DNA of 64,000 nucleotides from Amycolatopsis sacchari (GTDB lineage Bacteria; Actinomycetota; Actinomycetes; Mycobacteriales; Pseudonocardiaceae): assembly GCF_900114035.1 (NCBI RefSeq), contig NZ_FORP01000031.1, positions 1-64,000 of the forward strand, read 5' to 3'. The notes beneath the pieces were generated by a model. The model did not search any database. It saw only the letters and a list, made by a program, of their open reading frames with translations, and was not told where the DNA came from. Shown here piece by piece: positions 9,539-19,616 of this stretch; within the stretch, counting starts at the first letter, position 1; the number at the start of each line of letters is the position of its first letter. Position numbers and translations under genes: made by a program.

Positions 9539-9754
9539 ATGACCGAGGTGCTGAAGAACCTGCTCGCCGCCGCCCAGCTGCCCGCCTCCGAGGCGGAAAC
9601 GGCGGCCTACGTGTCGGCGTACGAAATGCACCGGGCGGCGGTCGACGCGCTCTACGCCGTACCCGCCGCCCGTTACGTGGACCCCGCGCTGCGCTTCCGC
9701 GCCGCGGGGCGGATCGAGGACTGGGCTACTCCTGCTCCTGCTCCGCGGGGGTGA
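9539..9754 (+). CDS. Small GatC/AtzG-like partner protein
   Basis: A 71-residue protein beginning MTEVLKNLLAAAQLPASEAE and containing a C-terminal DPALRFRAAG stretch. Size, helical N-terminus, late Asp-Pro-Ala-x-x-Phe-Arg pattern and position after an amidase match DUF4089/AtzG proteins, which are GatC-like subunits that stabilise AtzE and cover its active site. A clear AGAGGACAA ribosome site precedes the ATG by a few bases. The end overlaps the convergent PH-domain gene by 29 bases. The family call rests on length, context and pattern, not on a strong catalytic motif, because none is expected. Confidence 0.6.
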   Translation: MTEVLKNLLAAAQLPASEAETAAYVSAYEMHRAAVDALYAVPAARYVDPALRFRAAGRIEDWATPAPAPRG

Positions 9755-10190
9755 CGACCTCTTCGACGATGCCCGCCGGGTCCTTGAGCCGTCCGTTGGA
9801 CACCAGGGCCAGCACGGGCAGGTGACGCGTGCGCACCGACGGCAGCGGGATCGTGCTGTCGTCGGTGAGCACCGCGCTCACCTTGGCCTTCTTCGAGATC
9901 GACAGGCCCTTCAACGCCTCCCACGGCAGCTCGCGGCGGCCGAACACGGTGCGCACCGTCAGCCCCTGCGGCGTCGCCACCGTCTTCATCCGCACGATGT
10001 AGACGATCATCCCCAGCGGGATCACGTACAGCGCCCACAGTCCGGGAACGTCCGCGAACGCCGTCGGCGCCAGGCACACCATCAGGCCGAAGACGGCGAG
10101 CAGGGCGATCAGCGGGACGCGGAACGTCGCCTTCCGGCGCTTGACCGGCTGGGGCGGGTCGGCTGTTTCGGACACCCCGAAATGGTGCAC
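9726..10190 (-). CDS. PH-domain-like membrane protein
   Basis: A 154-residue protein of the bacterial PH-domain type. Two hydrophobic segments (VPLIALLAVFGLMVCLAP and LWALYVIPLGMIVYIV, residues about 26-65) precede a soluble region containing TPQGLTVRTVFGRRELPWEALKG, typical of actinobacterial PH-like proteins. The function is unknown. The start could be the GTG at 10190 or the GTG at 10175 (giving SETADPPQ); neither has a convincing ribosome site. It converges on the amidase operon with a 29-base overlap and is divergent from the ilvB leader. Confidence 0.75.
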   Translation of the reverse strand: MHHFGVSETADPPQPVKRRKATFRVPLIALLAVFGLMVCLAPTAFADVPGLWALYVIPLGMIVYIVRMKTVATPQGLTVRTVFGRRELPWEALKGLSISKKAKVSAVLTDDSTIPLPSVRTRHLPVLALVSNGRLKDPAGIVEEVVTPAEQEQE

Positions 10191-10266
10191 CGCCGCCGCT
10201 GCCTGCGGGAAAGCAGGGCCTCCAACGGTAGGAGTGCCCAGTATCCGGGATCACGATCCCGCACAG

Positions 10267-10296
10267 TTGACACTGCTCGCGGCGACCCGTTAACGT
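10267..10296 (+). promoter_or_regulatory. Promoter of the ilvBNC leader
   Basis: TTGACA at 10267-10272 is a perfect -35 box. TAACGT at 10291-10296, 18 bases later, is a reasonable -10. Initiation 7-8 bases downstream falls on the GTG of the leader peptide at 10304, so the leader transcript would start with its own initiation codon. Confidence 0.65.
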
Positions 10297-10303
10297 CACT
10301 GGC

Positions 10304-10351
10304 GTGATCCCGCAGACCGGTCTTGTACTTCCCGAGCGCGTCGACGCTTAG
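10304..10351 (+). CDS. ilvB leader peptide (Ile/Leu/Val-containing)
   Basis: A 15-codon frame from GTG to TAG reads [15 protein letters not shown]. Five of the 15 codons are for the three branched-chain amino acids, including Leu-Val-Leu in the middle. It starts at the predicted transcription start, has no ribosome site, and its last codons enter the first arm of a hairpin. This is the arrangement of an attenuation leader whose translation senses charged tRNA levels. Confidence 0.7.
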   Translation: MIPQTGLVLPERVDA

Positions 10352-10414
10352 GGAACAGCCGCTGCGTCGACGCGCGACCCTCGTGCGACCAACCCTGGTC
10401 GGCGGGGGTTTTTT
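10337..10414 (+). promoter_or_regulatory. Transcription attenuator of ilvBNC
   Basis: An 11-bp perfect stem, CGCGTCGACGC (10337-10347) with GCGTCGACGCG (10364-10374), overlaps the end of the leader peptide. A terminator follows: CGACCA (10386-10391), loop ACCC, TGGTCG (10396-10401), then GCGGGGG and six T. A ribosome stalled on the Leu-Val-Leu codons or finishing at the TAG would occupy different parts of the first stem. No explicit antiterminator pairing was proved; folding calculation would be needed. Confidence 0.65.
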
Positions 10415-10476
10415 GTTGCCCGACGACGATTACCCGAACGAGTGACAGCACCGACGAGACCCACGAGGCAGAACTG

Positions 10477-12344
10477 ATGACTAGCGCCACCTCGCGATCG
10501 GAAGCGAAAGCCGGCCCGAGCCCGGCCTCGCCCGCCCAGCTCGGGGCCCGCCCCAAGCCCACCCCGCCCGCCGGCACCCCGGTACGGGTCACGGGTGCGC
10601 AGTCGCTCGTCCGGTCGCTCGAGGCGGTCGGCGCCGAGGTCGTGTTCGGCATTCCCGGTGGCACCATCCTGCCCGCCTACGACCCGCTGCTCGACTCGAC
10701 GAAGGTGCGCCACGTCCTCGTCCGCCACGAGCAGGGCGCGGGGCACGCGGCGACCGGGTACGCGCAGGCGACCGGCAAGGTCGGTGTCTGCATGGCCACC
10801 TCCGGCCCCGGCGCCACGAACCTGGTGACCCCGCTGGCCGACGCGAACATGGACTCCGTGCCGGTCGTCGCGATCACCGGGCAGCAGACCCGCCCGCTGA
10901 TCGGCACGGACGCCTTCCAGGAAGCCGACATCTGCGGCATCACGATGCCGATCACCAAGCACAACTTCCTCGTCAAGGACCCGGCGGACATCCCGAGGGT
11001 CATCGCCGAGGCGTTCCACCTGGCCTCCACCGGGCGGCCCGGTCCCGTGCTCGTCGACATCCCGAAGGACGTCCTGCAGGAGCAGACGTCGTTCTCGTGG
11101 CCGCCGGAGATGCACCTGCCGGGCTACCGGCCGACGCTGCGCCCGCACGGCAAGCAGGTCCGCGAGGCGGCGCGGCTCATCGCGCAGGCCCGCCGCCCGG
11201 TGCTCTACGTCGGCGGTGGCGTGATCAAGGCCGGTGCGTCGGCGGAGCTGCTGCGGCTGGCCGAGCTGACCGGCATCCCCGTGGTGACCACGCTGATGGC
11301 GCGCGGCGCGTTCCCCGACTCGCACCGGCAGCACCTGGGCATGCCCGGGATGCACGGTTCGGTCGCGGCCGTCGCGGCGATGCAGCGCGCGGACCTGCTG
11401 GTGGCGCTGGGCGCCCGGTTCGACGACCGCGTCACCGGCCGGATGGACTCCTTCGCGCCGGACGCGAAGGTCGTGCACGCCGACATCGACCCGGCCGAGA
11501 TCTCCAAGAACCGCAAGGCGGACGTGCCGATCGTCGGGGACTGCAAGGAGATCATCGGCGACCTGATCGACGCGGTGCGGGCCGAGACCGAGCGCGTCGG
11601 CGAGCCGGACCTCGCGGCGTGGTGGACCCAGGTCGACTCGTGGCGTGAGACGTTCCCCATCGGCTACGAGTGGCCCGCCGACGGCACGCTGTCGCCGCAG
11701 TACGTGATCGAGCGCATCGGGGAGATCGTCGGTCCCGACGCGGTGTACGCGGCGGGCGTCGGCCAGCACCAGATGTGGGCCGCGCAGTTCGTCAAGTACG
11801 AGAACCCGCGCACGTGGATCAACTCCGGCGGCCTCGGCACGATGGGCTTCGCCGTGCCCGCCGCGATGGGCGCCAAGTTCGGCCTGCCGGACAAGCAGGT
11901 CTGGGCGATCGACGGCGACGGCTGCTTCCAGATGACCAACCAGGAACTGGCCACCTGCGCGCTCGAAGGGGCGCCGATCAAGGTCGCCGTGATCAACAAC
12001 GGCAACCTCGGCATGATCCGCCAGTGGCAGACGCTGTTCTACTCCGAGCGGTACTCCAACAGCGACCTCGGTACGCACAAGCACCGCATCCCCGACTTCA
12101 CCCTGCTGGCGGAGGCGCTCGGCTGCGCCGGCCTGCGGTGTGAGACGAAGGAGGAGGTCGACGCGACCATCCGCCGCGCGATGGAGATCAACGACCGCCC
12201 CGTCGTGATCGATTTCGTGGTGGGGAAGGATGCCCAGGTGTGGCCCATGGTGGGCCCTGGCGCCAGCAACGACGAGGTCATGGCGGCGCGGGGCATCCGG
12301 CCGCTGTTCGACGACGACGAGGTGAGCGACGAGGTGACGGGCAA

Positions 12345-12348
<4 letters not shown>
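10477..12348 (+). CDS. ilvB: Acetolactate synthase, large subunit
   Basis: A 623-residue ThDP enzyme that condenses two pyruvates, or pyruvate with 2-oxobutyrate, in the first common step to valine, leucine and isoleucine. The catalytic glutamate lies in [18 protein letters not shown], and the ThDP/Mg motif runs from [14 protein letters not shown] to [15 protein letters not shown] polar Ala/Pro-rich extension of about 35 residues precedes the fold and is common in actinobacteria. The FAD-binding central domain is intact. ATG at 10477 follows the attenuator by 60 bases, and the ribosome site is weak. Its stop overlaps the ilvN GTG. Confidence 0.97.
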
Positions 12349-13905
<1,557 letters not shown>

Positions 13906-13920
13906 TCCACACCGGTTTCC

Positions 13921-13958
13921 GTGCCACCTTCACGGTGTTCACCCCGTGAAGGTGGCAC
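13921..13958 (+). terminator. 15-bp hairpin after ilvC
   Basis: GTGCCACCTTCACGG (13921-13935) pairs perfectly with CCGTGAAGGTGGCAC (13944-13958) around an 8-base loop. There is no T run, so it resembles the U-poor terminators or RNA-stabilising hairpins seen in actinobacteria. Confidence 0.65.
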
Positions 13959-13987
13959 GTCCGCTTTCCCGGGTTACCGTGTGCGCC

Positions 13988-14263
13988 ATGAGTGATCAAC
14001 ACAGCAGCCCCGTCGACGACAAAGCCGGGGTGCGGCACGTGCTCGATCTGGAAACCGCGCACTGGCAACGGGCCGAACCGGCCGGGGAGACCATCCCGGA
14101 CGCGATCGAGTTCGCGTTCGTGCCCCACAGCGACGGCCTGACCTACACCGCGTTGCGTTCGTCCACCGAACCGGACGGGACCGTCCTCGTCTTCACTCCG
14201 TCCGAATGGGACGCCTTCGTCGCGGGCGTGCGGGACGGGGAGTTCGACCTCCCCGCCAACTGA
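13988..14263 (+). CDS. DUF397-like protein
   Basis: A 91-residue protein whose last third (TEPDGTVLVFTPSEWDAFVA followed by GVRDGEFD) matches the DUF397 signature, common in actinomycetes beside XRE regulators. The N-terminal half lacks the usual Trp-Arg-Lys-Ser-Ser opening, so this is a divergent member. Function is unknown, although DUF397 proteins often accompany toxin-antitoxin-like or developmental XRE modules. No XRE gene is adjacent here. TACCGT (13975-13980) ends 8 bases before the ATG, pointing to a leaderless transcript. Confidence 0.75.
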   Translation: MSDQHSSPVDDKAGVRHVLDLETAHWQRAEPAGETIPDAIEFAFVPHSDGLTYTALRSSTEPDGTVLVFTPSEWDAFVAGVRDGEFDLPAN

Positions 14264-14396
14264 CGCCCGCCACGCCCGGTCCCCGCCGCTTTTCGCTCTC
14301 GTTTCGCCAGGTTGCGCGCCCGTTAACAGGACTCGCCCAGGCCGCGACTAGACTCCTGGTCATCCGCCGAGCTGCGTCTTCTTTGGGAGTCTCATC

Positions 14397-15995
14397 GTGA
14401 CCAACCCCAGCAAGCCCGTCGTCCTCATCGCCGAAAAGCTCGCGCCCTCCGTGCTGAGCGTGTTCGGTGACGAGGTGGAGGTCCAGCACGTCGACGGCAC
14501 GGACCGCCCCGCGCTCCTCGAGGCGGTGAAGGGCGCCGACGCGTTGCTCGTCCGGTCCGCGACCCAGGTCGACGCCGAGGTGCTCAACGCCACCAGCAGG
14601 CTGAAGGTCGTCGCCCGCGCCGGGGTGGGCCTGGACAACGTCGAGGTGCCCGCCGCCACCGCGCGGGGCGTGCTCGTCGTCAACGCCCCCACCTCGAACA
14701 TCGTCTCGGCCGCGGAGCACGCCGTCGCGCTGCTGCTCGCGGTGGCCCGCCGCGTGCCCGCCGCCGACCAGAGCCTGCGTGGCGGCGAGTGGAAGCGCAG
14801 CGCATACACGGGTGTCGAGCTGAACGGCAAGACCATCGGTGTGGTGGGCCTCGGCAAGATCGGGCAGCTGTTCTCGCAGCGGCTGGCCGCCTTCGGCACC
14901 ACGATCATCGCGTACGACCCGTACGTCTCGGCCGCGCGCGCCGCGCAGCTGGGCATCGAGCTGGTGAGCCTCGACGAGCTGCTCTCGCGCGCCGACGCGA
15001 TCTCGATCCACCTGCCCAAGACGCCGGAGACGAAGGGCCTCATCGACGCCGAGGCGCTGAAGAAGACCAAGCAGGGCGTCATCATCGTCAACGCCGCCCG
15101 CGGCGGGCTGGTCGACGAGGACGCGCTCGCCGACGCCATCCGCAGCGGCCACGTCGGCGGCGCGGGCATCGACGTGTTCGTCACCGAGCCCACCACCGCC
15201 AGCCCGCTGTTCGAGCTGCCGAACGTCGTCGTCACCCCGCACCTGGGCGCCTCGACCGCCGAGGCGCAGGACCGCGCGGGCACCGACGTCGCGCACTCGG
15301 TGCTGCTGGCGCTGCGGGGCGACTTCGTGCCGGACGCGGTGAACGTCTCCGGCGGCGGCGCGGTCGGCGAGGAGGTGCGCCCGTACCTGTCGCTGACCCA
15401 GAAGCTCGGCACGGTCGTGTCGGCGCTGAGCCAGAAGGCCCCGTCGTCGGTGACCGTGACCGTGAGCGGTGAGCTGTCGAGCGAGGACGTCACCGTGCTG
15501 CAGCTGGCCGCGCTGCGGGGCGTGTTCTCCGGCGTGGTCGAGGACCAGGTGACGTTCGTGAACGCGCCGCGGCTGGCCGAGGAGCTGGGCGTGCGCGTGG
15601 AGCTGACCAAGGAGACGGAGAGCCCGAACTGGCGCAGCCTCGTCACCGTGCGCGCGGTGCACGACGACGGCGGCGCGGTGTCGGTCTCGGGTTCGGTCAC
15701 CGGCAAGGGCGAGGTCGAGAAGCTGGTCGAGGTCAACGGCAGGCACTTCGACATCCGCGCCGAGGGCAACATGCTGCTGCTGGAGTACCCGGACCGCCCC
15801 GGCATCATGGGCCGCGTCGGCACCCTGCTCGGCGAGGCGTCGATCAACATCGAGGCGGCGCAGATCAGCCAGACCACCGACGGCACGGACGCGGTGATGC
15901 TGCTGCGCGTCGACCGCGAGGTCGATTCGCACCTGCTGGAGCCGATCGCCGCGACCGTCGGCGCGCGGACCATCAGGGCCGTCACTTTCGCCTGA
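14397..15995 (+). CDS. serA: D-3-phosphoglycerate dehydrogenase
   Basis: A 532-residue enzyme that oxidises 3-phosphoglycerate in the first step of serine synthesis. The NAD fold has GVVGLGKIGQLFSQRLAAFG, with catalytic residues in NAARGGLVDEDAL (Arg) and VVTPHLGAST (His). After the catalytic part comes an extra allosteric substrate-binding domain, and a C-terminal ACT domain begins about residue 460 (LLLEYPDRPGIMGRVGTLLG). This long type is the one studied in mycobacteria, with serine and substrate control. GTG start has a GGGAG site about 9 bases upstream. TAGACT at 14349-14354 may be a -10 box. Confidence 0.96.
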   Translation: MTNPSKPVVLIAEKLAPSVLSVFGDEVEVQHVDGTDRPALLEAVKGADALLVRSATQVDAEVLNATSRLKVVARAGVGLDNVEVPAATARGVLVVNAPTSNIVSAAEHAVALLLAVARRVPAADQSLRGGEWKRSAYTGVELNGKTIGVVGLGKIGQLFSQRLAAFGTTIIAYDPYVSAARAAQLGIELVSLDELLSRADAISIHLPKTPETKGLIDAEALKKTKQGVIIVNAARGGLVDEDALADAIRSGHVGGAGIDVFVTEPTTASPLFELPNVVVTPHLGASTAEAQDRAGTDVAHSVLLALRGDFVPDAVNVSGGGAVGEEVRPYLSLTQKLGTVVSALSQKAPSSVTVTVSGELSSEDVTVLQLAALRGVFSGVVEDQVTFVNAPRLAEELGVRVELTKETESPNWRSLVTVRAVHDDGGAVSVSGSVTGKGEVEKLVEVNGRHFDIRAEGNMLLLEYPDRPGIMGRVGTLLGEASINIEAAQISQTTDGTDAVMLLRVDREVDSHLLEPIAATVGARTIRAVTFA

Positions 15996-16011
15996 TCCGG
16001 GCAACGGGGAC

Positions 16012-16027
16012 TCCGACTTAAGTCGGA
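16012..16027. promoter_or_regulatory. 16-bp palindrome after serA
   Basis: TCCGACTTAAGTCGGA is a perfect palindrome 17 bases after the serA stop, followed by TTTCTCC. As RNA it could form a 6-bp stem with a TTAA loop and act as a weak serA terminator. As DNA it could be an operator for the protease gene. Sequence alone cannot decide. Confidence 0.4.
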
Positions 16028-16104
16028 TTTCTCCGCTTTGCGCTAGGAAGGCCGCCGGGTTCGGGATAGGTTCTCACCCTCGCTGTGATCAGGAGTGGAC
16101 TTCG

Positions 16105-19100
16105 ATGAGAACTTGGGCCCGGCGGTCTTCTGCGGCCGTCTTCGCCATCGCGCTGACGGCAACCGCCGTCGGCACCGCCACCGCGGCTTCCGCGGAGGCC
16201 CCTGCCGAGAGCGTGCCCGCCGTGAAGGTGGACACGGCGGGGCTGCGCGGCAAGCTGTCCGCGCGGCTCGCCGACCTGCACGGCAGGACGACGGCGTTCA
16301 TCGAGGTGGCGCGGCAGCCCGCGGTCGACGCGTACAACGCCGAGCAGGCGAAGGGCAGCGGCCCGGAGCGGGCGAAGCAGGCGGCCAACGCGGCGCGGGC
16401 GGACGTCACCGGTGCGGTGGATTCGGTGCTGGGGCAGCTGCGGTCCCTCGACGCGGGCACGAAGAAGCTGTTCCAGACCTCGAACGCGGTGCCCGGCGTC
16501 GTCGTCACCGCGGACGCGGCGAAGATCCGGGAAATCGCGCAGCGGCAGGACGTCGTGTCGATCCGCACCGTCGTGCCCAAGCAGCGGGAGAACTCCAGCG
16601 CCGCGCAGCTGACCAACACGCTCACCGCGTGGCAGCAGACCGGCCGCTACGGCGACGGCGTCCGCGTCGGCGTGATCGACGACGGCATCGACTACACGCA
16701 CGCCGATTTCGGCGGCCCCGGCACGAAGGCGGCGTACGACTCGATCGACCGCGCCAAGCCGACGCCGCTGTTCCCGACGGCGAAGGTGGTCGGCGGCACC
16801 GACCTCGTCGGCGACGACTACGACTCCAACGGCACCAGCGGCTCACCGGACCCGGTGCCCGACCCCAACCCGCTGGCGTGCGGTGAGCACGGCACGCACG
16901 TCGCGGGCACCATCGGCGGGTTCGGCGTCAACGCCGACGGCAGCACCTTCACCGGTGACTACTCGAAGCTCACCCCGGACGCGCTGAACGCGATGAAGAT
17001 CGGGCCGGGCACCGCGCCGAAGGCCCTGCTGTACGGGATCAAGGTGTTCGGCTGCCACGGCTCGACCGACGTGACGTCGCAGGCGCTGGACTGGGCGCTC
17101 GACCCCGACGGGGACGGCGACTTCAGCGACCACCTCGACATCGTGAACCTGTCGCTGGGCAGCGACTTCGGCGCGCCGGACGACCCGGACTCGCTGTTCG
17201 TGCGCAAGCTCGCGCAGAACGACGTGCTGCCGGTGATCTCGGGCGGCAACGGCGGTGACCTGTTCGACGTCGGCGGCGCGCCGGGCAACACCCGGGAGGC
17301 GCTGACCGTGGCGAGCAGCCGGGACGCCTCCGTGCTGCGGGACGCCGCCGAGGTGACCGCGCCCGCCGCGGCCGCCGGGCCGAAGGGCGGCCAGTACAGC
17401 CAGGACTACACCGGCTACGACACGCTCGACACCACCAAGGCCGTCGCCCGGCCGTCGGCCGCCAACGCCGACGGCTGCGCCCCGTACAGCGCGGCCGACA
17501 AGGCGGCGGTGGCGGGCCGGTTCGCGTGGCTGGAGTGGGACGACAACGACGCGACGCGCGCCTGCGGGTCCGCCGTCCGCGCCAACAACGCGCAGGCCGC
17601 CGGTGCGGCCGGGGTGCTGCTGTCGTCGTCGGTGGAGCACTTCGCGGCCGGGATCGCGGGCAACGCGGCACTGCCGATGTTCCAGTTCACCGGCTCGGCC
17701 ACCGCGTCCCTGCGCCCCGCGCTGGACGCCGGCACCCTCACCGTCCGCCTCTACGGCGCGGGCCGGGCGAGCCTGCAGACCTACGACCAGTCCATTGTGG
17801 ACACGCCGAGCTCGTTCACCTCGCGCGGGGTCCGCGGCCCGGCGGTGAAGCCCGACGTGGCGGCGCCGGGTGACACGATCTCGTCCGCGCTGCGGGGCAG
17901 CGGCAACGGCCGGACGGTGCTGTCGGGCACCTCGATGGCGGCGCCGCACACGACGGGCATCACGGCACTGCTGCGCCAGGCCCACCCCGACTGGTCGGTC
18001 GAGGAGGTCAAGGCCGCGGTGATGAACACCGCCGGGCACGACATCAAGGCGGACGGCAAAACCTATGCGCCGCAACGGGTCGGTGCCGGCCGGATCGACG
18101 CCAAGGCGGCGCTCGACACGTCCGTGCTCGCCTACGTGATGGACGACCCGGGCACGGTGAGCGTCGGTTTCGGCGCCGTCGAGGCGGGCCGTCCGCTGGC
18201 GCTGAGCAAGACGATCAAGGTCGTCAACAAGGGCAGGGACCTCGTCGCCTACCGGGTGAACTACGAGGGCGTCAACCAGCTGCCCGGCGTGCGGTACCAG
18301 CTGTCGGCGAACACGGTCGTCGTGCCGCCGCGGGGGACCGGGATCGTGCGCGTCACGTTGCTGGTCACCGATCCGGCGGCGCTGCGCAAGGTGCTCGACC
18401 CGACGATGGAGGCCGAGCAGGCCGGGCTGGCGCGGCAGTTCGTCGCGGACGCCTCCGGTCGCGTCGCGTTCACCCCGTTCGGCCGGTCGGCGGTGGCGTT
18501 GCGCGTGCCGGTGTACGCCGCGCCGAAGCCGGTTTCGGCGATCACGGTGCCGCACTCGCTGAGCTTCCGCGGCGGGGACCAGGCCGTGCTGCCGCTGGGC
18601 GGCCGCGGGCTCGACCAGGGCACGGGCCCGCAGCGGTACCGGTCGCTGATCAGCGTGCTGGAACTGCAGGCCACCTCGCCGAAGCTGCCGGCGTGCCGGG
18701 GGCGGCTCACCGAGCACTGCACGGTGAACGACACCGCGAAGGGCGGCGACCTGCAGTACGTCGGCGCGGCGTCGACCGCGCCCGCCGACCGGCAGGCCGG
18801 CACCCCGCAGGACGCGCTGCTCGCGTTCGGCATCTCCACGTGGGGTGACTGGGCGAACCTCGGCAGCAACACGATCCCGTTCGTCGACATCGACACCACC
18901 GGTGACGGCAAGCCCGACTTCGAGAGCTTCGTGACGAAGGCGGCCGAAACCGACGTGCTGCTGGTGAACACCGTGGACCTCAACGCCGCGGGCGAGCCGT
19001 CGGTGGACGTCCAGGCGGTCAATGGCCAGCTCGGCGACGTGGACACCAACGTGTTCGACACCAACGTCGTGGTGCTGCCGGTGAGCCTCACCGCGCTCGG

Positions 19101-19410
19101 GATCGACCCGGCCGCGGCCAGCCACCGCATCAGCTACACGGTCGGCGTGGCGGGCTACTACCCGGCGCCGGCGAGCCCGAACTCGATCATCGACGCGGTG
19201 AGCACGCCGCTGTCGTTCGACCCGCTCGCCCCGGGGTACTCCGTCCAGGGGACGGGTGGTCCGGCGCTCATGTACACGGCGAAGCCCGGCACGCGGCTCA
19301 CCGTCACCCGGAACGGAGCCTCGGCCGCCGCCGATACGGGTGAGGGCCTGCTGTCACTCGTTCACCACAACGGGGCGGGCCTGCGGGCCGAGGTGATCAA
19401 CATCCGCTGA
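16105..19410 (+). CDS. Secreted subtilisin-like (S8) serine protease
   Basis: A 1101-residue exported protease. Residues 1-30 form a signal peptide (Arg-rich start, AVFAIALTATAVGTATA core, cleavage near ASA). An inhibitor-like propeptide of about 130 residues follows. The S8 catalytic triad is Asp192 (GVIDDGID), His262 (HGTHVAGTIGG) and Ser610 (SGTSMAAPHTTG). A protease-associated (PA) insertion lies between His and Ser, around residues 450-550. A long C-terminal part of about 430 residues has Fn3-like beta character and no obvious anchor. It is probably secreted for protein degradation. It interrupts the serA-leuB run and has its own flanking hairpins. Confidence 0.93.
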   Translation: MRTWARRSSAAVFAIALTATAVGTATAASAEAPAESVPAVKVDTAGLRGKLSARLADLHGRTTAFIEVARQPAVDAYNAEQAKGSGPERAKQAANAARADVTGAVDSVLGQLRSLDAGTKKLFQTSNAVPGVVVTADAAKIREIAQRQDVVSIRTVVPKQRENSSAAQLTNTLTAWQQTGRYGDGVRVGVIDDGIDYTHADFGGPGTKAAYDSIDRAKPTPLFPTAKVVGGTDLVGDDYDSNGTSGSPDPVPDPNPLACGEHGTHVAGTIGGFGVNADGSTFTGDYSKLTPDALNAMKIGPGTAPKALLYGIKVFGCHGSTDVTSQALDWALDPDGDGDFSDHLDIVNLSLGSDFGAPDDPDSLFVRKLAQNDVLPVISGGNGGDLFDVGGAPGNTREALTVASSRDASVLRDAAEVTAPAAAAGPKGGQYSQDYTGYDTLDTTKAVARPSAANADGCAPYSAADKAAVAGRFAWLEWDDNDATRACGSAVRANNAQAAGAAGVLLSSSVEHFAAGIAGNAALPMFQFTGSATASLRPALDAGTLTVRLYGAGRASLQTYDQSIVDTPSSFTSRGVRGPAVKPDVAAPGDTISSALRGSGNGRTVLSGTSMAAPHTTGITALLRQAHPDWSVEEVKAAVMNTAGHDIKADGKTYAPQRVGAGRIDAKAALDTSVLAYVMDDPGTVSVGFGAVEAGRPLALSKTIKVVNKGRDLVAYRVNYEGVNQLPGVRYQLSANTVVVPPRGTGIVRVTLLVTDPAALRKVLDPTMEAEQAGLARQFVADASGRVAFTPFGRSAVALRVPVYAAPKPVSAITVPHSLSFRGGDQAVLPLGGRGLDQGTGPQRYRSLISVLELQATSPKLPACRGRLTEHCTVNDTAKGGDLQYVGAASTAPADRQAGTPQDALLAFGISTWGDWANLGSNTIPFVDIDTTGDGKPDFESFVTKAAETDVLLVNTVDLNAAGEPSVDVQAVNGQLGDVDTNVFDTNVVVLPVSLTALGIDPAAASHRISYTVGVAGYYPAPASPNSIIDAVSTPLSFDPLAPGYSVQGTGGPALMYTAKPGTRLTVTRNGASAAADTGEGLLSLVHHNGAGLRAEVINIR

Positions 19411-19416
19411 TCAGGA

Positions 19417-19449
19417 CGCCGGAAGGGGTTCGCGTGGCCCCTTCCGGCG
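19417..19449 (+). terminator. 12-bp hairpin after the protease gene
   Basis: CGCCGGAAGGGG (19417-19428) pairs perfectly with CCCCTTCCGGCG (19438-19449) around a 9-base loop, 7 bases after the stop codon. There is no T run. It is a likely actinobacterial-style terminator. Confidence 0.6.
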
Positions 19450-19616
19450 CCTGAGGGCGACGCCCCGTTCGGGTGTCTCGCTGCTCGGGAAATTACGGCA
19501 TAAGGGTGGTGCCGCTTCGGCTGAATGGCAACGCCCGGTAACCTCCCCGTCGCTGGAGTTTTTGTGCGGTAGGGGCTCGCGAGTGCCTCACCGCACTGGT
19601 TGACGGAGGTGTCTGG

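Noticed and set aside
8115..9754. gatA-gatC of the tRNA amidotransferase
   Set aside because: There is no gatB, the gene order is different, and the neighbours are a permease and a cysteine hydrolase.
10297..10477. T-box riboswitch before ilvB
   Set aside because: No T-box sequence or specifier loop was found. A peptide with branched-chain codons fits the data better.
16012..16027. Phage or integrative-element attachment site
   Set aside because: The palindrome is single-copy in the window and has no integrase or tRNA nearby.
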